From Hyphomicrobiales bacterium (lineage in GTDB: Bacteria > Pseudomonadota > Alphaproteobacteria > Rhodospirillales > JACKKN01), in contig JACKKN010000013.1 of assembly GCA_024236415.1 (NCBI GenBank), positions 62,001-126,000 on the forward strand: DNA of 64,000 nt, read 5' to 3'. Below the pieces are notes generated by a model. It had not been told where the DNA came from and ran no database searches. It worked only from the letters and a program-made list of their open reading frames with translations. This document shows, piece after piece, positions 55,003 to 63,113 of this stretch; positions within the stretch are counted from its first letter, which is position 1, and every line of letters starts with the position of its first letter. The position numbers and the translations under genes were made by a program.

Positions 55003-56376
55003 GTGACCCTGACCCTCTACAACACGCTGCACCGCGCCAAGGAGGCGTTCGCCCCCATCGATCCCGGCCACGTGCGCATGTACGTTTGCGGGCCCACGGT
55101 CTACGACTACGCCCACATCGGCAACGCCAGGCCGGTGGTGGTTTTCGACGTCCTGGCGCGGGTGCTGCGCACGCTGTATCCCAAGGTCACCTACGTGCGC
55201 AACATCACCGACGTGGACGACAAGATCAACGCCGCCGCCGCCGCCAGCGGCGAGCCCATCCGCGCCATCACCGAGCGCACGGCCGCCGCCTTCCACGCCG
55301 ACATGGCGGCGCTCGGCGACCTGGGCCCGGACGTGGAGCCGCGCGCCACCGAGCACATCCCGCAGATGATCGCCCTGGTCCAGGCCCTGATCGACGCCGG
55401 GCACGCCTATGCCGCCGACGGCCACGTGCTGTTCGACGTGCCCTCCATGCCCGATTACGGCCGCCTGTCGGGGCGCAACCGCGACGAGCAGATCGCCGGC
55501 GCCCGGGTCGAGGTCGCCCCCTACAAGCGCGACCCGGCGGACTTCGTGCTGTGGAAGCCCTCCACCGGCGACCAGCCGGGCTGGGACAGCCCCTGGGGCC
55601 ACGGCCGCCCCGGCTGGCACCTGGAATGCTCGGCCATGAGCGGCCAGTACCTGGGCGAAACCTTCGACATCCACGGCGGCGGCCAGGACCTGATCTTCCC
55701 CCACCACGAGAACGAGATCGCCCAGTCCCAGTGCGCCCACCACGGCCGGGAGTTCGTCAAGTACTGGGTCCACAACGGCTACGTCATGGTCGAGGGCGAG
55801 AAGATGTCCAAAAGCCTGGGCAACTTCTACACCGTCCACGACCTGCTGGCCGACTTCCCCGGCGAGGCCATCCGCCTGGTGCTGCTGCAGACCCACTACC
55901 GCCAGCCGCTGGACTTCACCAAGGCCGGCATCGCCGAGGCGCGCAAGGTGCTGGACCGCTTCTACGGCGCCCTGCGCGGCATCGACGCCGCCCCGGCGGG
56001 CGCCGCCTCCGAAGACGTCATGGCCGCCCTGGCCGACGACCTGAACACGCCGCTGGCGCTCAGCCTGCTGCACGAGGCCCTGGGCCGTCTCAACAAGGCA
56101 GAGGACCCGGCCGAAAAGGCGCAACTGGCCGGCCAACTGCGCGCCGCCGCCGCGCCGCTCGGCCTGCTGGGCCAGGACCCCGAGGCCTGGTTCCGCTGGC
56201 AGCCCGAGGGGTCGGACAGCCTGGACGACGGCGCCATCCAGGCCCTGATCGACGACCGCCTGGCGGCCCGCAAGGCCAAGGATTTCGCCACCGCCGACCG
56301 CATCCGCGACGACCTGAAGGACCGCGGCATCGTGCTGGAGGACGGCCCCGGCGGCACCACCTGGCGCCGCGCCTGA
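55003..56376 (+). CDS. cysS: Cysteinyl-tRNA synthetase
   Basis: A 457-residue class I synthetase. [15 protein letters not shown] carries a zinc Cys and the HIGH-type motif; EKMSKSLGN is the KMSKS loop (~residue 265); the anticodon-binding helical C-terminus ends [20 protein letters not shown]. Starts at GTG 55003, 18 bp after nadE. Normal length for the enzyme. Confidence 0.97.
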   Translation: MTLTLYNTLHRAKEAFAPIDPGHVRMYVCGPTVYDYAHIGNARPVVVFDVLARVLRTLYPKVTYVRNITDVDDKINAAAAASGEPIRAITERTAAAFHADMAALGDLGPDVEPRATEHIPQMIALVQALIDAGHAYAADGHVLFDVPSMPDYGRLSGRNRDEQIAGARVEVAPYKRDPADFVLWKPSTGDQPGWDSPWGHGRPGWHLECSAMSGQYLGETFDIHGGGQDLIFPHHENEIAQSQCAHHGREFVKYWVHNGYVMVEGEKMSKSLGNFYTVHDLLADFPGEAIRLVLLQTHYRQPLDFTKAGIAEARKVLDRFYGALRGIDAAPAGAASEDVMAALADDLNTPLALSLLHEALGRLNKAEDPAEKAQLAGQLRAAAAPLGLLGQDPEAWFRWQPEGSDSLDDGAIQALIDDRLAARKAKDFATADRIRDDLKDRGIVLEDGPGGTTWRRA

Positions 56377-56398
56377 GGGAGCCTCGGCGCCGAAAGCC

Positions 56399-56427
56399 TT
56401 GAGACTCCCCCGGAAATTGGGCATTCT
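56399..56427 (+). promoter_or_regulatory. Possible promoter ahead of citramalate synthase
   Basis: TTGAGA (56399-56404), 17 bp, CATTCT (56422-56427). The -10 is weak. If used, transcription would begin near 56434, which would favour ATG 56470 over 56440 as the citramalate synthase start. Confidence 0.3.
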
Positions 56428-56439
56428 CCCGCCCTTCCC

Positions 56440-58122
56440 ATGACCGCGACGAAAAACGGGACGACAACGATGGCCGACAGGGGTCCAGATCCAGCGCGCG
56501 ACGCCGCCGAAACCGAAGACGACCGGCGCGTCTACATCTTCGATTCCACCCTGCGCGACGGCGGCCAGACCCAGGGCATCGACTTCTCGGCCGCCGACAA
56601 GGAGGCCATCGCCCGCGAGATGGACCGGGTCGGGTTCGATTACGTCGAGGGCGGCTGGCCCGGCGCCAACCCCACCGACGACGCCTTCTTCGCCAACCCG
56701 CCGCGGCTGAAGCGGGCCAAGTTCACCGCCTTCGGCATGACCCGCCGTGCCGGGCGCAGCGCCGCCAACGACCCGGGCCTGACGGCCATCGTCAGCGCCG
56801 GCACCGACGCCGTCTGCATCGTCGGCAAGACCTGGGATTTCCACGCCGACATCGCCCTGGGCGTGGGCCTGGACGAAAACGTGGCCATGATCCGCGATTC
56901 CATCGTCCACGCCCGCACCAAGGTCGGCGAGGTCCTGTTCGACGCCGAGCACTTCTTCGACGGCTACAAGGCCAACCCCGAGTTCGCCCTGGCCTGCCTG
57001 CAGGCCGCCTTCGAGGCCGGCGCCCGCTGGATCGTGCTGTGCGACACCAACGGCGGCACCCTGCCCGACGAGGTGGAGCGCATCGTCACCGAGGTGGCCG
57101 CGCACATCCCGGGCAGCCGCCTGGGCATCCATTGCCACGACGACACCGGCAACGCCGTGGCCAACACCCTGGCCGCCGTGCGCGCCGGCGCGCGCCAGGT
57201 GCAGGGCACCCTGAACGGCCTGGGCGAACGGTGCGGCAACGCCAACCTGATTTCCGTCATTCCGTCGCTGGTGCTGAAGATGGGCTACACCACCGGCATC
57301 TCGGCCACCGACATGACCCAGCTGACCCACCTGTCGCGCATGCTGGACGAGCGCCTGAACCGCCAGCCCGACCGCGGCGCCCCCTACGTGGGCGAATCCG
57401 CCTTCGCCCACAAGGGCGGCCTGCACGTCTCGGCGGTGGAGAAGGACCCCCGCTCGTACGAGCACATCGCCCCCGAGTTGGTGGGCAACCGCCGCCACAT
57501 CGTGGTCTCGGACCAGGCCGGGCGGTCCAACATCCTGGCCCGGTTCCGCGAGATCGGCCTGGACATCGACGCCTCGGACCCCAAGGTGGCGCAGCTGGTC
57601 GAGACCGTGAAGTCCCGCGAGTACGACGGCTACGCTTACGACGGCGCCGAGGCCAGCTTCGAGCTGCTGGCCCACCGGGCCATGGGCGACGTGCCCGACT
57701 ACTTCCGCTGCAACAGCTTCCGCGTCATCGACGAGCGGCGTTGGAACGCCCGGCGCGAGCTGATCACCCTCTCGGAGGCCACCGTCAAGATGACCGTGGC
57801 CGACGCCGACTACATGTCGGTGGCCGAGGGCAACGGCCCGGTCAACGCCCTGGACGCGGCGCTGCGGAAAGTCCTGACCCCGATCTATCCGAACCTGGCC
57901 GACATCCACCTGGTGGACTACAAGGTGCGCATCCTCACCCCCCAGGCCGGCACTGGCGCGGTGACCCGGGTGATGATCGAGTCCGCCGACGACCACGGCG
58001 ACCACTGGAGCACGGTGGGGGTTTCGACCAACATCATCGACGCCTCGTACAAGGCCCTGCGCGACAGCATCATCTATCGCCTGTACCGCGACGACGTGGG
58101 CGCCGCCCAGGCCGCCCAGTAG
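56440..58122 (+). CDS. cimA: (R)-citramalate synthase
   Basis: A 560-residue enzyme of the isopropylmalate synthase superfamily that condenses acetyl-CoA with pyruvate to citramalate, feeding isoleucine synthesis. Catalytic barrel motifs: YIFDSTLRDGGQTQGIDFS (~residue 32), IVLCDTNGGTLPDE (~residue 200), GIHCHDDTGNAVANT with metal-binding His residues, and GTLNGLGERCGNANL. A C-terminal LeuA-type regulatory domain (~420-550) suggests allosteric feedback control. The TLRDGGQTQG motif separates it from leuA. ATG 56470 (MADRGPDPAR) is an equally plausible start. Confidence 0.93.
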   Translation: MTATKNGTTTMADRGPDPARDAAETEDDRRVYIFDSTLRDGGQTQGIDFSAADKEAIAREMDRVGFDYVEGGWPGANPTDDAFFANPPRLKRAKFTAFGMTRRAGRSAANDPGLTAIVSAGTDAVCIVGKTWDFHADIALGVGLDENVAMIRDSIVHARTKVGEVLFDAEHFFDGYKANPEFALACLQAAFEAGARWIVLCDTNGGTLPDEVERIVTEVAAHIPGSRLGIHCHDDTGNAVANTLAAVRAGARQVQGTLNGLGERCGNANLISVIPSLVLKMGYTTGISATDMTQLTHLSRMLDERLNRQPDRGAPYVGESAFAHKGGLHVSAVEKDPRSYEHIAPELVGNRRHIVVSDQAGRSNILARFREIGLDIDASDPKVAQLVETVKSREYDGYAYDGAEASFELLAHRAMGDVPDYFRCNSFRVIDERRWNARRELITLSEATVKMTVADADYMSVAEGNGPVNALDAALRKVLTPIYPNLADIHLVDYKVRILTPQAGTGAVTRVMIESADDHGDHWSTVGVSTNIIDASYKALRDSIIYRLYRDDVGAAQAAQ

Positions 58123-58135
58123 CCCCGCCCCAGTC

Positions 58136-58924
58136 ATGGCCGGCACGGATTCCAGCAAGCGGGCGGCCGGCGGCACGCCCGGGGCCCCGGTGGTGGTGCT
58201 GGTCGACCCGCAACTGGGCGAGAACATCGGCATGGTGGCCCGGGCCATGCTCAACTGCGGCCTCGCCGACCTGCGCCTGGTGCGCCCGCGCGACGGCTGG
58301 CCCAACGAGAAGGCCACCGCCGCGGCCTCGGGCGCCGTGGCGGTGATCGACGGCGCCACGCTCTTCGAGACCACCGAGGAGGCCATCGCCGACCTGCACC
58401 GGGTCTACGCCACCACGGCGCGGTCGCGCGACATGACCAAGGCCGTGGCAACGCCGCGCGGCGCCGCCGCCGAGATGCGCGCCCTGGCCGCCGCCGGGGT
58501 CCGGGTCGGGGTGCTGTTCGGCCGCGAGTCCAAGGGCCTGACCAACGACGACGTGGCCCTGGCCGACACCATCCTGCAGGTGCCCCTGAACCCGGCCTTC
58601 AGCTCGCTCAACCTGGCCCAGGCCGTGTTCTGCATGGGCTACGAGTGGTTCCAGGCCGGCGACGGCACCGAGGCCGAAACCGTGACCCTGCCCAAGGAGA
58701 CCCGCCCGGCGACGCGCGACGAGCTGCTGGGCTTCTTCGAGCACCTGGAACAGGAGCTCGACGCCTGCGGCTTCCTGCACGTGGTCGAGAAGCGCCCGGC
58801 CATGGTGCGCAACCTGCGCAACCTGTTCCACCGCGCCGCCCTGACCGAGCAGGAGGTGCGCACCCTGCGCGGCGTGGTCTCGGGCCTGACCCGGCACCGC
58901 AGCGGCGGTGAAGGGGAAATTTGA
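58136..58924 (+). CDS. trmJ: tRNA (cytidine/uridine-32-2'-O)-methyltransferase TrmJ-like (TrmH family)
   Basis: A 262-residue SPOUT methyltransferase with the trefoil-knot signatures VLVDPQLGENIGMVARAM (motif 1), VLFGRESKGLTNDDVALAD (motif 2) and NPAFSSLNLAQAVFCMGYEW (motif 3), and a C-terminal extension (~180-262) used in dimerisation and tRNA binding by TrmJ. It begins 13 bp after cimA. It methylates the ribose of nucleotide 32 in tRNA in characterised members. Confidence 0.92.
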   Translation: MAGTDSSKRAAGGTPGAPVVVLVDPQLGENIGMVARAMLNCGLADLRLVRPRDGWPNEKATAAASGAVAVIDGATLFETTEEAIADLHRVYATTARSRDMTKAVATPRGAAAEMRALAAAGVRVGVLFGRESKGLTNDDVALADTILQVPLNPAFSSLNLAQAVFCMGYEWFQAGDGTEAETVTLPKETRPATRDELLGFFEHLEQELDACGFLHVVEKRPAMVRNLRNLFHRAALTEQEVRTLRGVVSGLTRHRSGGEGEI

Positions 58925-59117
58925 CCGCAGGGGACGCAGAGGAAGCCAACGGAATTCCGGCCAGGTCCCGCCCACCTAACGAAACCCTGTCCCGGCTACG
59001 TCCTTTTGTGGTGGAATGTTACTCGGCAATGGAATGTTGTCTGAATTGTCGGTTCGAACTTGACGGTAGGCCCGGCAAACGGTTGTTTGGTCAACGCAGG
59101 ATAGGCAATTGATTTCC

Positions 59118-59543
59118 ATGGCCAAGAAGACGACGACCGGGGCCCACGTTCCGCACGGTATTGGCCCACACGACGGTCGCGAGTTGGACCTCATGCTGGC
59201 GGGCGCAAAACCTCTGGCAATGTTCTCCGATGTCATACCTTCGGATTTCGAATGGCCCGACGCGCTTTTCGCACCGCATGTTGCTGCGGGCAAGCTTGTC
59301 CGGGAGGAGTTTTGTACCGAGTCTGTCGATGGGCACTACAAGATCCGACATTTGTATTTCGCCCTACCGGTCGAAGCTTGGCGGATCCGCAGGGCGCACG
59401 CCTTGAGTCTGATGCACTTCGACGAATGGTGCGATGAAGCCGCGGACGCCTGTGAACAGCTCGGTCGCTTGCTCGGATATCGGGAGGAAGATATTCAAGC
59501 CTTCCTCGACTGGACCAAGAAATTACGGGCCACGCAGGCATGA
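59118..59543 (+). CDS. Small protein of unknown function in a low-GC island
   Basis: About 141 residues (MAKKTTTGAHVPHGIGPHDG onwards), soluble, with no signal peptide. A charged C-terminal helical half (MHFDEWCDEAADACEQLGRL, then EEDIQAFLDWTKKLR) follows a beta-rich half (YKIRHLYFALPVEAWRIRRA). Codon use is much less GC-biased than the flanking housekeeping genes, suggesting acquisition by transfer. An in-frame TTG at 59109 has AGGATAGG just upstream and could be the true start. It is convergent with the next gene across 25 bp. The family is not recognised. Confidence 0.65.
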   Translation: MAKKTTTGAHVPHGIGPHDGRELDLMLAGAKPLAMFSDVIPSDFEWPDALFAPHVAAGKLVREEFCTESVDGHYKIRHLYFALPVEAWRIRRAHALSLMHFDEWCDEAADACEQLGRLLGYREEDIQAFLDWTKKLRATQA

Positions 59544-59568
59544 ATAAGGCCCGCGTAGCCCGTTCAAG

Positions 59569-59922
59569 TTACCTGTAGCCTTTGTTCCAACATTGCCAGC
59601 AGATACGTGGCGAGTAGACGCCACCATGGGGAGCGCCGCAGACGGTGCACCAGAACGTCGCGGCAATGTCCTCACCGTCGTCCAGCAGGTGACGTTCCGT
59701 TTCTCCATTTGGCTTCATCACGCCGTCAACCTTAAGGCTTTGATCATGCTGGAATCTTCTGATTGAGTCGAATAGATGCCGATCCGGGTATTCGGTCATC
59801 CCGTATTCCGGGACACGGTAGTATCCCCTGATTTTGAGATTCTGTTTGGTGGCCCATACATCATCAGGATCGCTCCCGAAGGATGATCCCAGCACTGTCT
59901 TGAGGCGATATGGTGTGTTCAT
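59569..59922 (-). CDS. Small protein with peptidoglycan-binding-like motif and zinc ribbon
   Basis: A 117-residue protein. Residues ~45-80 (DRHLFDSIRRFQHDQSLKVD, then GVMKPNGETERHL) match the pattern of the PG_binding_1 repeat (RxFQxxxxLxVDGVxGPxT). The C-terminus carries a four-Cys zinc-ribbon-like pattern (CTVCGA ... CWQCW). GGAG lies 9 nt upstream of ATG 59922. Similar short repeats occur in small phage- or island-encoded proteins. It lacks a signal peptide, so how the binding motif would reach the wall is unclear; it could depend on another exporter or have been recruited for other binding. Confidence 0.65.
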   Translation of the reverse strand: MNTPYRLKTVLGSSFGSDPDDVWATKQNLKIRGYYRVPEYGMTEYPDRHLFDSIRRFQHDQSLKVDGVMKPNGETERHLLDDGEDIAATFWCTVCGAPHGGVYSPRICWQCWNKGYR

Positions 59923-60492
59923 TGAATGTTCTCCGATTTTTACCCGAGTCTCCTGGGCGTTGAATCAATGGAATCCCAATTGTCTCCGCACGATGTCGAG
60001 ATCGCCGACCTGTCGTGCTGGGCTCCAGTTTTGTGCGGAGAACACTGCCGGTCACAGTTGCCTGATTGTTTGAGTTCAACAGCCTGACCGACAAGCGTCT
60101 TCCGCAGGGCGCGGTGAATGTGCTTTCCACACCCCGTTGAGTATTGCCGGTCATCCGGAAGTGATCCGGCCACTCCATTAGTGATATATTTCCTATTTCT
60201 CGTTTTTCAAGCCATTCATACGAATTTTTTCATATTTTTCTATGATATTGAAGTTACGGAGGTTTCTTAAGAGCCTCTTGATGTTTCCGAAATCGGTTTG
60301 CGGAATTTTGCGGTGGGATTTCGATGCCGTCCCGATGGCAGCCGGATGCGAAGAACCGGATCGTGGGTGGCAAATTTCACTAAATATTTCATTTGGTTAT
60401 ATATTATTTCCATCATTGATTGGCCTTTCCCAAGAAACCGAGCGGCAGGACCGATGGCCTCCACAACTTCCGTTCCCACGCACCCGGAAAAA

Positions 60493-60510
60493 TGAATAAA
60501 ATCTTATTCA
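60493..60510. promoter_or_regulatory. TGAATAA/TTATTCA inverted repeat
   Basis: TGAATAA (60493-60499) and TTATTCA (60504-60510) are exact inverted repeats around AATC, 27 bp upstream of the candidate -35 of the zinc-ribbon gene. Operator or island boundary hairpin; no regulator is assigned. Confidence 0.35.
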
Positions 60511-60536
60511 AGCCACCGAAACGCCGTCGTCGTCGT

Positions 60537-60565
60537 TTGACTCGGGCAAAAAAGTTCGCTATTTG
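60537..60565 (+). promoter_or_regulatory. Candidate promoter of the zinc-ribbon gene
   Basis: TTGACT (60537-60542), exactly 17 bp, TATTTG (60560-60565), about 32 bp before the ATG, immediately at the return from the AT-rich island to GC-rich DNA. Confidence 0.45.
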
Positions 60566-60596
60566 TTCACTAACCCGAACCGGCAGGAGCGGCACC

Positions 60597-60878
60597 ATGG
60601 GCAAGATGAAGCGCGGACAGATCGAGCGCCAGGACGCGGCGCTGCACCCGGTCACCCTGGGCGAGATCGCCGACAAGGGGCTGGACGTGTTCTGCTGGTG
60701 CAACCGCTGCACCCACAGCGCCGTACTGCCCACGGCGCGCCTGCTGAAGGAGCTGGGGCCCGCCTACCCGGTGCCCGAGGTGGGGGCGCGGCTGGTCTGC
60801 TCGTCCTGCGGCAGCCGCGACGTGGCCACCCGCCCCGACTGGCCCAACCTGTGGGCGGCGCCGCGCGAGGCGGGATGA
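60597..60878 (+). CDS. Small zinc-ribbon protein of unknown function
   Basis: A 93-residue protein with paired Cys motifs CWCNRC (~residue 34) and CSSCG (~residue 68), a likely zinc ribbon, separated by the helix ARLLKELGPAYPVPEVG. CAGGAG lies 7 nt upstream of ATG 60597. The composition is typical of the host genome, so the low-GC island ends just before it. Short proteins of this form appear to be widespread but uncharacterised in alphaproteobacteria. Confidence 0.8.
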   Translation: MGKMKRGQIERQDAALHPVTLGEIADKGLDVFCWCNRCTHSAVLPTARLLKELGPAYPVPEVGARLVCSSCGSRDVATRPDWPNLWAAPREAG

Positions 60879-60888
60879 TCGGCGGCCC

Positions 60889-61833
60889 CTACAGGTCTGC
60901 CACCTCCCGCGCCATGCGGGCGCGCAGGGCGGTGTCGGGCAGGGGGCCCAGGGCGGCGGCCATGTTCTGTTCCATGTGGTCGACCCGGGTGGTGGCCGGG
61001 ATGGCGCAGGTCAGGGCCGGGTGGGCGACGATCCACTTCAGGAACACCTGGGCCCAGGTGGCGGCGCCGATCTCGGCGGCCCAGCCGGGCAGGGGCGCGC
61101 GGCCCACGTGGTCGAACAGGGCGCCGGTGCGGAACGGCCGGTTGGCGATCACCGCCAGGCCGCGCTCGGCGGCCAGGGGCAGCAGGCGGGCCTCGGCGTC
61201 GCGGTCCAGGATGTTGTAGGTGAGCTGCACGAAGTCCAGGGGCTCGCGCTCCATGATCCGCGCCAGCGTGCCGTGGCGCCGGCCGTGCGACGTGGTGACC
61301 CCGATGTAGCGGTAATCCCCCGCCGCCTTGCGCGCGCGCAGGGTCGCGAGGTGGCTTTCCCAGGCCAGCAGGTTGTGCACCTGCATCAGGTCGAAGCGCG
61401 GCACCCCCCACAGGCGGCGCGACGAATCCATCTGCCCCGGGCCCATGGCGCCCAGGGGGGTCCAGACCTTGGTGGCGGCGAACAGGCGGCGCGGTTCCGG
61501 CAGGCGGGCCAGGCAGTCCCCCACCACCGCTTCGGCGCTGCCGTACATGGGCGAGGAGTCGACCACCCCGCCGCCGGCGGCGAAGAAGGCACGCAGCACC
61601 TCGGCCCGCCGGCGGCGCAGGTGGGCCACGTCGCCCACGTCGAAGGTCAGCCAGGTGCCCATGCCGATGGCCGGCAGGCGCTCGCCGGTGGACGGGATGG
61701 GCTTCACCAGGCGCGGGCCGGGGGCGGCGCCCGGCGCGCCCGGCAGCAGGGACGCGGCGGCGGCACCGGCCAGGCCAGCCAGCACGGCGCGGCGGCCGGG
61801 GCGGTGCGGCGGCGGTCGGACGGGGTCGGGCAT
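60889..61833 (-). CDS. Aldo/keto reductase with a Tat signal
   Basis: A 314-residue aldo/keto reductase. The N-terminus has the twin-arginine type signal PGRRAVLAGLAGAAAASLLP, predicting export of a folded, cofactor-bearing protein to the periplasm, unusual for this normally cytosolic family. The tetrad is traceable: Asp/Tyr in VVDSSPMYGSAE, Lys in FAATKVWTPLG, His in LMQVHNLLAW. The C-terminal NADP site is represented by CAIPATTRVDHMEQNM. Its stop is 10 bp from the convergent zinc-ribbon gene stop; its start is divergent from the cytochrome c gene. Confidence 0.9.
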   Translation of the reverse strand: MPDPVRPPPHRPGRRAVLAGLAGAAAASLLPGAPGAAPGPRLVKPIPSTGERLPAIGMGTWLTFDVGDVAHLRRRRAEVLRAFFAAGGGVVDSSPMYGSAEAVVGDCLARLPEPRRLFAATKVWTPLGAMGPGQMDSSRRLWGVPRFDLMQVHNLLAWESHLATLRARKAAGDYRYIGVTTSHGRRHGTLARIMEREPLDFVQLTYNILDRDAEARLLPLAAERGLAVIANRPFRTGALFDHVGRAPLPGWAAEIGAATWAQVFLKWIVAHPALTCAIPATTRVDHMEQNMAAALGPLPDTALRARMAREVADL

Positions 61834-61915
61834 GGGCGCCTCCGGGTCCAGGCCCCCGACCCTAGCGCGGGCCGCGGCCCCTTGCCAAGGGGCGGCCGGA
61901 TGTCAGAATGGCGCC

Positions 61916-62326
61916 ATGGCAAAGGGTCCGACACCATGGCGCCGGCGGGGACCGGCGCTGCCGATGCTGCTGGTCCTGCTGGTCCCGCTGGACGGCGGCG
62001 GCGCCCAGGCGGAAGACACCGGCGACCCGGTGCGCGGCGGCGAGATCGCGCGCCGCCACTGCGCCCGCTGCCACGTGGTGGACAACCGCTTCGGCGGCAT
62101 CGGCTCGACCCCCTCGTTCCGCATCCTGGCCACCGTTGCCGATTCCGAGGCGCGCATGCGCAGCTTCTTCGCCCGCCGCCCGCACCCGTCCTTCGTGCGC
62201 GTGCCCGGGGTGGCGCGGTGGACCGACCTGCCGGCCAACGCCACCGAGATCACCATCACCCCGGAACAGATCGAGGACCTGGTGGCCTTCACCCGCACCG
62301 TGGCGGCCAAGGCGAAGCGAAACTGA
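61916..62326 (+). CDS. Small periplasmic cytochrome c-like protein
   Basis: A 136-residue protein with a hydrophobic signal (RRRGPALPMLLVLLVPL) and one haem c site, RRHCARCHVVDN (CxxCH, ~residue 51), then GGIGSTPSFRILA and a C-terminal helix ITPEQIEDLVAFTRTVAAKA like class I cytochromes. The loop that normally supplies the axial Met (after HPSF) reads VRVPGVARWTDLP with no Met, so the sixth ligand may differ. ATG 61916 is chosen because it begins the signal peptide. Divergent from the Tat-type aldo/keto reductase, so a shared periplasmic redox role is possible but unproven. Confidence 0.85.
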   Translation: MAKGPTPWRRRGPALPMLLVLLVPLDGGGAQAEDTGDPVRGGEIARRHCARCHVVDNRFGGIGSTPSFRILATVADSEARMRSFFARRPHPSFVRVPGVARWTDLPANATEITITPEQIEDLVAFTRTVAAKAKRN

Positions 62327-62366
62327 ACGGAGCGCCCGACGCGGCAGGAATTGCCGGGCAGGGCCG

Positions 62367-62819
62367 TCAGGCGGGGTCGTTCCTGCCGGCCGCCGGGTCC
62401 GGGTCGGCGGGCCCATTGGCGGCCCCGTCGGCGCTCCGCTCGGCCTCCGCCGCCTGGGCCTGCTCCACCACCTGCAGCAGGGCCGGGCCGGCGCCCAGGC
62501 CCCCGGCGGCGGCCAGCAGGCGGGCGGCGACCCCGTCGCCATCGGTCCCGTCGCCGCCGATCCCGTCGCCGGCGGTGCCGTCGCCCTCGGTCTCCTCGTC
62601 CAGGGCGGCGGTGCCCAGCAGCAGTTCGCGGATGCGCCGGGCCACCAGCTTCTCGATCTCGGCCCGGCGCTGGGCGTCCATGTCCTTGAGGTCCTCCTCG
62701 GTCAGGCCCATGGCGCGCAGGATCTTCTCGCGCAGCTCGGCCATCTTCCGGGCCTGCAGCTCGTCCACGTAGGCGCGGAAGCCGGTGTCGCGCAGGCCGG
62801 CCATGTCGTCCGCGTCCAT
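62367..62819 (-). CDS. Small helical protein of unknown function
   Basis: A 150-residue, acidic protein: an N-terminal helical region (FRAYVDELQARKMAELREKI, then RRAEIEKLVARRIRELLLG), a short GDG-rich low-complexity repeat (GDGTAGDGIGGDGTDGDG) and an Ala/Pro-rich tail. No signal or membrane segment. A different frame just upstream (ATG near 62888, MDDLLGGMGAGAAVVAAGGA) has a better leader and could be the true N-terminus if a frameshift lies around 62820. Function unknown. Confidence 0.55.
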   Translation of the reverse strand: MDADDMAGLRDTGFRAYVDELQARKMAELREKILRAMGLTEEDLKDMDAQRRAEIEKLVARRIRELLLGTAALDEETEGDGTAGDGIGGDGTDGDGVAARLLAAAGGLGAGPALLQVVEQAQAAEAERSADGAANGPADPDPAAGRNDPA

Positions 62820-62990
62820 GGCGCCGAGGCGCCGCCCGCCGCCACCACGGCCGCGCCCGCACCCATGCCGCCCAGAAGGTCATCCATCGCCGTCGCCCCT
62901 TTTTCCCGTCCAGCCCGCCGGCCCCATGCCGGCCCGAATCCCAACCCCCCTTGCAGGTTCCGGGCCAACCCCGCCCCTCCAATAAAAGCG

Positions 62991-63077
62991 AAAAGGTGCC
63001 AGAAAAGGTGCCAGGCACCTTTTATTATTTCAAAAATAGTCCAAATTGAATTATATTAAAAGGTGCCTGGCACCTTA
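62991..63077. repeat. REP/BIME-like palindrome pair upstream of the RAYT gene
   Basis: Two GGTGCC palindromes in opposite orientation: GGTGCCAGGCACC in A/T flanks (63003-63023) and GGTGCCTGGCACC (63058-63077), separated by 34 bp of AT-rich DNA that begins TTATT and ends TATTAAA. A truncated copy (AAAAGGTGCCAG, 62991-63002) directly precedes the first. The same arrangement recurs downstream of the transposase at 63837-63912. Confidence 0.85.
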
Positions 63078-63113
63078 TTTTGTACCTTAACCTTATTCCA
63101 GCGAGGTCCATCC

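Larger units (their letters stand above)
59923..60596. other. 674-bp AT-rich stretch without a recognisable gene
   Basis: Base composition is far more AT-rich than the rest of the window, especially 60180-60440 and 60480-60560. Open frames here are short, lack ribosome-binding sites and show no family motifs. It contains the inverted repeat at 60493-60510 and a candidate promoter at 60537-60565 for the following zinc-ribbon gene. It may hold the remnant of an inserted element; no transposase fragment was identified. Confidence 0.5.

Noticed and set aside
53254..58386. Long minus-strand open frame opposite nadE, cysS, cimA and trmJ
   Set aside because: The opposite strand encodes four conserved enzymes with intact motifs; the antisense frame spans gene boundaries and has no recognisable domain.
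58921..59112. Short plus-strand ORF after trmJ (~63 residues)
   Set aside because: Weak start, no ribosome-binding site, mixed composition across the island boundary and no motif; likely non-coding.
59864..60178. Minus-strand ORF overlapping the start of the PG-binding-like gene
   Set aside because: No good leader or motif; it overlaps a better-supported gene and looks like upstream non-coding DNA.
60242..60499. Short overlapping ORFs in the AT-rich stretch
   Set aside because: Mutually overlapping, no ribosome-binding sites, no family signals.
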